Below, in pieces: positions 51,737-54,803 of a DNA stretch of 54,803 nucleotides (its first letter is position 1; each line of letters starts with the position of its first letter). The notes under the pieces were generated by a model, which was given only the letters and a program-made list of their open reading frames with translations, was not told the origin of the DNA and made no database searches. The DNA comes from HGM11368 sp051883395. GTDB lineage: Bacteria > Bacillota > Clostridia > Christensenellales > UBA3700. The stretch spans positions 1 through 54,803 of the forward strand of contig JBJETQ010000031.1 in the NCBI GenBank assembly GCA_051883395.1. The letters run 5' to 3'. A program made the position numbers and the translations under genes.

Positions 51737-52048
51737 TCACTTTGCTATCTTATTGATGATTGTATAAATTCCTGCGGTATTGAGAATTTTGTCAATATGA
51801 CCGCTTGCGCCCGTGATATGGACGTACATTCCTTTGGCTTTGAGCTTTTTGTATCTGCCAAGTAACACTCCGATTCCTGTGCTGTCCATAAAAGTAACCG
51901 AGCTGAAATCGAATATAAAATTTTTGACCACGGCAAGGTCTATTGCCCAGTCAAGTTTTTTTCTTACTTCTACTGCCGAATATTCGTCCAATTCGCCCGA
52001 CAAACGGGCTATCAGCACGTTGGGCTGATGAATTATCTCTACCTGCAT
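51737..52048 (-). CDS. spoIIAA: Anti-anti-sigma factor SpoIIAA
   Basis: A STAS-domain protein (103 residues) whose dephosphorylated form frees sigma-F. The phosphorylated serine is in VTFMDSTGIGVLLGRYK. AAGGAG precedes the ATG. First gene of the operon. Confidence 0.97.
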   Translation of the reverse strand: MQVEIIHQPNVLIARLSGELDEYSAVEVRKKLDWAIDLAVVKNFIFDFSSVTFMDSTGIGVLLGRYKKLKAKGMYVHITGASGHIDKILNTAGIYTIINKIAK

Positions 52049-52075
52049 ATTCTTCTCCTTGTGATTGATAGATAA

Positions 52076-52104
52076 ATTATATCCCTGACGTGTTGTCGCA
52101 AAAA
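52076..52104 (-). promoter_or_regulatory. Candidate spoIIA promoter with 0A-like box
   Basis: Minus-strand TATAAT (52081-52076) has a poor -35, TTTTTG (52104-52099), overlapping a plus-strand TGTCGCA (52094-52100) that differs from the Spo0A box TGTCGAA by one base. This suggests Spo0A activation of a sigma-A promoter. Confidence 0.45.
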
Positions 52105-52140
52105 AAGAAGGTTTGGTATGATATGGCAGATTTTGACAAT

Positions 52141-52165
52141 AAAAAAGCGACGGACATTCCGTCGC
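52141..52165 (-). terminator. Terminator of the GNAT-NERD operon
   Basis: Minus-strand GCGACGGA/TCCGTCGC, 8-bp stem with three-base loop and six T residues. Confidence 0.9.
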
Positions 52166-52205
52166 ATTGCGTGTTAATAAAAGAATATTAAATATATATC
52201 AAAAT

Positions 52206-52958
52206 TTAGATTTCTTTTGTAAATTTACATTTAGGATAATTCGAACAACCATAAAATTCACCATATTTTCCTTTGCGTACAACTAATTTACCGCCACATC
52301 TTGGACAAATTCCTACTGCAAGTCTATCTTGCATTTTCTTAATATTTTTAATATGTTCACGTTCGCTTAAATTAGAATTTGACTTAATTTGTATAAGATT
52401 GTTGTAATAAACTTTCATCTGCTCATTTGTCAAATGAATATTACTTTGTTGAGTTTTAATATTTACAATGTCAAATTTATTATAAACGTATTTTGAAGTG
52501 ATTTTTGATAGATCAGCATTGCCAATAAACACTACTACATTGTGAAAAATATTCTTTACACCCAATAGTTTAGATAGACAATAAATATGCGTAAAATTTT
52601 GCTTTACAGGATTATAAAATTTAAAATTTTTTTGTCCGTAATCATATACCTGTGTCCATTCTCTTTTATCTTCAGTTCCATAAATAGTACCTGAATAGTT
52701 CTTGGTTTCAATCACCCAAATACCATATTGATTAATGTAAATATGATCTATCTGTCTTGATTTTCCAGATATATCTTTAAATATAAAATTATTGATTACA
52801 TACTGCTTATCTGGTATATTTTTTCCTAAAATATTTGCAATTATTTTTTCACCTTCCTTTCCCTTTTTTTTAGCTCGATAAATAGGCGCTATCATGGCAA
52901 TGATTACAACAGCGACTATAAACAAAACAGTAAATAATATATATAAATAAAAATCCAT
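52206..52958 (-). CDS. NERD-domain protein with C4 zinc finger
   Basis: A 250-residue protein with an N-terminal membrane helix (residues 3-24), a NERD (nuclease-related) domain, and a C-terminal topoisomerase-type zinc ribbon. NERD motifs are EGEKIIANILG, SRQIDHIYINQYGIWVIETK and the following NYSG; the QxDH and ExK residues are the putative catalytic set of the PD-(D/E)xK fold. The zinc ribbon CPRCGGKLVVRKGKYGEFYG continues to a second Cys pair in CSNYPKC. The role is unknown; DNA handling at the membrane is a guess. It is co-transcribed with the GNAT gene. Confidence 0.88.
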   Translation of the reverse strand: MDFYLYILFTVLFIVAVVIIAMIAPIYRAKKKGKEGEKIIANILGKNIPDKQYVINNFIFKDISGKSRQIDHIYINQYGIWVIETKNYSGTIYGTEDKREWTQVYDYGQKNFKFYNPVKQNFTHIYCLSKLLGVKNIFHNVVVFIGNADLSKITSKYVYNKFDIVNIKTQQSNIHLTNEQMKVYYNNLIQIKSNSNLSEREHIKNIKKMQDRLAVGICPRCGGKLVVRKGKYGEFYGCSNYPKCKFTKEI

Positions 52959-52965
52959 AATTTGC

Positions 52966-53397
52966 CTAATTATTTAAATATTTTAGCATTTTAACGTGAA
53001 GTACGTGTTCTTCATAATACGTATCGTCGGTAGCTGAATACCCGCATTTTTCATAAAACCCTTGGGAGCGGACTTGCGCCGAAATAAGCAGCACCTTAGC
53101 GCCCCGAGCTATTGCAATACTTTCAAGTTCTTTGACAACATGTGCGCCTAAACCATGCTTGCGGAATTCCTTGACAACAGCAATTCGACCTAGCTTGTAG
53201 ATGTCGCTATCTCGGTCGTACAAAAACACTCTACCGGTAGCTATCGGAAGTTCGTCGTCATACAAAACTATCGTATCTGCCCATTCGTCTATTTCGTCAA
53301 ATTCGTCCTGAAAGCCTTGTTCTATCTCAAATACCTTGTGTCTGATGTATCTGCTGTCATTGCTTGCGCCGACAGTTCTTTTGATAGTGTAGTTCAT
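52966..53397 (-). CDS. GNAT family N-acetyltransferase
   Basis: A 143-residue acetyltransferase of the ElaA/YjcF-like type. The acetyl-CoA loop is in LGRIAVVKEFRKHGLGAHVV, with ATGRVFLYD before it and FYEKCGYSATDD near the end. ATG 53397 gives the conserved MNYTIKRTVGASND; the ORF extends to 53580, across its own promoter and the TM2 terminator, so the long form is rejected. No Shine-Dalgarno sequence: the -10 box ends six bases before the ATG. The substrate is unknown. Confidence 0.9.
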   Translation of the reverse strand: MNYTIKRTVGASNDSRYIRHKVFEIEQGFQDEFDEIDEWADTIVLYDDELPIATGRVFLYDRDSDIYKLGRIAVVKEFRKHGLGAHVVKELESIAIARGAKVLLISAQVRSQGFYEKCGYSATDDTYYEEHVLHVKMLKYLNN

Positions 53398-53403
53398 AGG
53401 TTG

Positions 53404-53432
53404 ATTGTAGCATATTTTGGGGAAAGTGTAAA
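53404..53432 (-). promoter_or_regulatory. Promoter of the GNAT-NERD operon, predicted leaderless
   Basis: Minus-strand TTTACA (53432-53427), 17-bp spacer, TACAAT (53409-53404), six bases, ATG 53397. Confidence 0.7.
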
Positions 53433-53462
53433 TATAAAACGACCGCATATAATAGCAGTCGT
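53430..53462 (-). terminator. Terminator of the TM2 gene
   Basis: Minus-strand ACGACTGC/GCGGTCGT with an eight-base loop, then a T-rich tail. It abuts the next promoter. Confidence 0.75.
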
Positions 53463-53506
53463 AACCGTAATGAACATATATTTTATTTAATAATCTTATA
53501 TTAAAA

Positions 53507-53728
53507 TTACTTTTCTTTGTTAGTAATCCATTTGCCTTCTTTATCGGTAAATTTGCCGCAAAGTATGACAATAAAATCAACTAAAGCACCAATGCCAAGT
53601 ATTCCGCCGGTCAGCAGCCAAACTACGCCCGATCCGGTCTTGCCTACGTAAAAACGATGAACTCCCAAAACTCCTAAAAAGAAACTGAGTAGCATCGTAA
53701 CTAACCAATCTTTATTTGATTTCTCCAT
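53507..53728 (-). CDS. TM2 domain-containing protein
   Basis: A 73-residue protein with the TM2 signature: SNKDWLVTMLLSFFLGVLGV, then HRFYVGKTGSGVVWLLTGGI, and a second helix through GIGALVDFIVILCGKF. The charged tail TDKEGKWITNKEK follows. TM2 proteins are small membrane proteins without a settled function. AAGGAG precedes the ATG, and the promoter upstream is a full consensus. It is divergent from the XRE gene and probably regulated by it. Confidence 0.9.
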   Translation of the reverse strand: MEKSNKDWLVTMLLSFFLGVLGVHRFYVGKTGSGVVWLLTGGILGIGALVDFIVILCGKFTDKEGKWITNKEK

Positions 53729-53777
53729 AATTATTCTCCTTCGTTAAGTTTGTTGTTGCATCATTACGATTGAGTAT

Positions 53778-53806
53778 ATTATACCACTCAATATATTGAG
53801 TGTCAA
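53778..53806 (-). promoter_or_regulatory. Consensus promoter of the TM2 gene with operator in the spacer
   Basis: Minus-strand TTGACA (53806-53801), exactly 17 bp, TATAAT (53783-53778). The perfect 16-bp palindrome ACTCAATATATTGAGT (53786-53801) fills the spacer. TTGAGTATA half-sites recur at 53770-53778 and 53824-53832, the latter running into the -10 of the XRE gene. Confidence 0.8.
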
Positions 53807-53828
53807 GATATTTATTAAATTTATTGAG

Positions 53829-53834
53829 TATAAT
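53829..53834 (+). promoter_or_regulatory. -10 element of the XRE gene, predicted leaderless
   Basis: TATAAT, six bases, then ATG 53841. No good -35; a TTGAG half-operator directly precedes it. Confidence 0.55.
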
Positions 53835-53840
53835 AGAGCT

Positions 53841-54047
53841 ATGAAAGTATTTGCTGAAAGATTGTTGGAACTGAGAACAATGAAAAAAATCAGTCAGGCA
53901 GCGCTTGCAAAGAGTCTGAACGTAAGTTATGCTGTGATTTGTTATTGGGAAACTGACAGAAGTGAGCCAACAGCACCAAATCTTGTAAAAATTGCCGATT
54001 ATTTTGACGTCAGCGTTGATTACTTGTTGGGAAGAAGCGATTATTAA
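53841..54047 (+). CDS. XRE-family HTH regulator
   Basis: A 68-residue single-domain lambda-repressor-like protein: helix-turn-helix ISQAALAKSLNVSYAVICYW, then ETDRSEPTAPNLVKIADYFD and the common end VSVDYLLGRSDY. ATG 53841 gives the usual start MKVFAERLLELRTMKK; the ORF upstream to 53796 runs through the promoter. No Shine-Dalgarno sequence. It most likely binds the ACTCAATATATTGAGT palindrome and controls itself and the TM2 gene. Confidence 0.92.
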   Translation: MKVFAERLLELRTMKKISQAALAKSLNVSYAVICYWETDRSEPTAPNLVKIADYFDVSVDYLLGRSDY

Positions 54048-54120
54048 TAAAATAACAAGTATTTCTTTGACACTCATTATAACGCAATTGAAGCGATAAC
54101 TAATTATTGGGCGTACTAGA

Positions 54121-54152
54121 AAAAGGGCGTTGATTTGTATCAACGCCCTTTT
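54121..54152. terminator. Bidirectional terminator after the XRE gene
   Basis: A 14-bp perfect stem, AAAAGGGCGTTGAT paired with ATCAACGCCCTTTT, around TTGT. It serves the XRE gene and the convergent unknown gene. Confidence 0.9.
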
Positions 54153-54184
54153 ATCAAAAATCAATAAAATCATTTCAAATTATT

Positions 54185-54535
54185 TTAGCAACAATCTACA
54201 AGGTTGATTTTGTTGAAAAATATTGTCAACGGCAAAGAATATTCCGAAAGTACACCATCACTTATTTCAGCATCTTTGGAAAATTCTTTGAGTATATCGA
54301 TATAATATTGTTTTTCCTTAGGGGTAATATCGCCGTTGTACGAGATTTCAGCAAAACAGTCAAATTCTGCAATTTCCAATGCCGAACAGACAGTAAAAAC
54401 AACCTTTTTGCCAATTGTCTTGCCAAAATCTTTTAATTTTTGCGTAAGTTCTTCATGATGATCAACGGTCAAATCATTAAATTCGCAGCATTCGATAGCG
54501 TTGCGATATAATTTTATTATTACGATATCTTGCAT
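54185..54535 (-). CDS. Hypothetical protein (116 residues)
   Basis: I do not recognise this soluble, acidic protein. It starts at ATG 54535 (MQDIVIIKLYRNAIECCEFN) with AAGGAG upstream; the ORF is open to 54625 but those codons precede the ribosome site. Features are an N-terminal strand/helix region, a middle HHEELTQKLKDFGKTIGKKV helix, and five cysteines (CC near residue 16, VCSALEI, DCFAEI, final CC). It sits between a shared terminator and tRNA-Tyr. Confidence 0.7.
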   Translation of the reverse strand: MQDIVIIKLYRNAIECCEFNDLTVDHHEELTQKLKDFGKTIGKKVVFTVCSALEIAEFDCFAEISYNGDITPKEKQYYIDILKEFSKDAEISDGVLSEYSLPLTIFFNKINLVDCC

Positions 54536-54721
54536 ATAGTCTCCTTTACGTATCCAATACATTAATAGATTTTTATCAAGCTTGATTGACGATTTTATTG
54601 TAACATAACGGAGTGTAAACTTCAAGACTGAGAAAAGTAAAATTTATCGACTGGTTATCAAATAAGAGCACAAAATATATCGTCGTTTAAATTGTATAAA
54701 ACTCAACAAATACATCTTTAT

Positions 54722-54749
54722 AAAAAAAACAAGCACTATTCGTGCTTGT
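54722..54749 (-). terminator. Terminator of tRNA-Tyr
   Basis: Minus-strand ACAAGCAC-GAATA-GTGCTTGT and a run of T residues right after the tRNA end. Confidence 0.88.
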
Positions 54750-54803
54750 TGGTGGGCAGAGATGGATTCGAACCATCGTAGACAGAGTCGGCAGATTTAC
54801 AGT
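54750..54803 (-). tRNA. tRNA-Tyr (anticodon GTA), cut by window end
   Basis: The 3' part of a type II tRNA: anticodon loop CTGTAAA (GTA), a long variable arm, T-loop TTCGAATC, acceptor strand TCTGCCC, discriminator A and encoded CCA. The 5' half lies beyond the window. Confidence 0.9.

Noticed and set aside
52966..53580. Long form of the GNAT protein (204 residues)
   Set aside because: The extra 61 residues are translated from the TM2 terminator and the GNAT promoter.
1..54803. Insertion sequences, prophage or conjugative element
   Set aside because: No transposase, phage structural or transfer gene was seen; the single recombinase sits beside lexA without further mobile genes.

Overview
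The window comes from the chromosome of a low-GC, endospore-forming Firmicute, most likely an uncultured gut-type member of the Clostridia. The evidence is the spoIIIAA-AH operon, spoIVB, yunB, and spoIIAA-spoIIAB-sigF followed by spoVAC-AD-AE, together with a B. subtilis-like gene order efp / spoIIIA / asp23 / nusB / folD / xseAB / ispA / dxs / tlyA / nadK / argR / recN / spoIVB. No prophage, CRISPR array or insertion sequence is visible. Almost everything is housekeeping or sporulation DNA, with a few accessory genes.

Layout. 1-874: end of a Xaa-Pro peptidase gene and efp. 1204-5700: the eight-gene spoIIIA operon (mother-cell side of the feeding-tube channel). 5762-15202: a vegetative run from asp23 to recN with internal promoters before asp23, dxs and nadK. 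15264-16403: spoIVB, which lacks its usual neighbour spo0A. 16555-19167: a large Ig-like lipoprotein. 19168-20792: tRNA-Trp, proC and rnhA. 20826-22667: a PadR regulator fused to four membrane helices and a small unknown membrane protein. 22668-23331: an AT-rich stretch without genes. 23332-25234: a tyrosine recombinase and lexA. 25358-33429 (minus strand): miaB-mutS-mutL-miaA and a PLP lyase. 33480-35723: a class A penicillin-binding protein. 35727-46586 (minus strand): pheS-pheT-U32-mutS2-membrane protein-cysteine desulfurase-thiI, apparently one operon behind a Phe T-box at 46985-47218. 47340-52048 (minus strand): yunB, spoVA genes, sigF, spoIIAB and spoIIAA. 52206-54803: a NERD nuclease-like gene, a GNAT gene, a TM2 gene, an XRE regulator, an unknown gene and a truncated tRNA-Tyr.

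The most notable signals are regulatory. First, six genes lack a Shine-Dalgarno sequence and instead have a -10 hexamer ending 5-6 nt before the ATG, so their mRNAs should be leaderless (nadK, the recombinase, miaB, the PBP gene, the GNAT gene and the XRE gene; yunB is a possible seventh with GTG). Second, two forespore-type genes (spoIVB and a 32-codon ORF before spoVAC) have their Shine-Dalgarno sequence inside the 3' arm of a terminator-like hairpin. The loop of the second hairpin fits the sigma-F -10 consensus. Third, the TM2/XRE intergenic region has a consensus promoter whose 17-bp spacer is filled by a palindrome, a compact self-contained switch. All functional calls are from family knowledge and motif reading. 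No searches were run.
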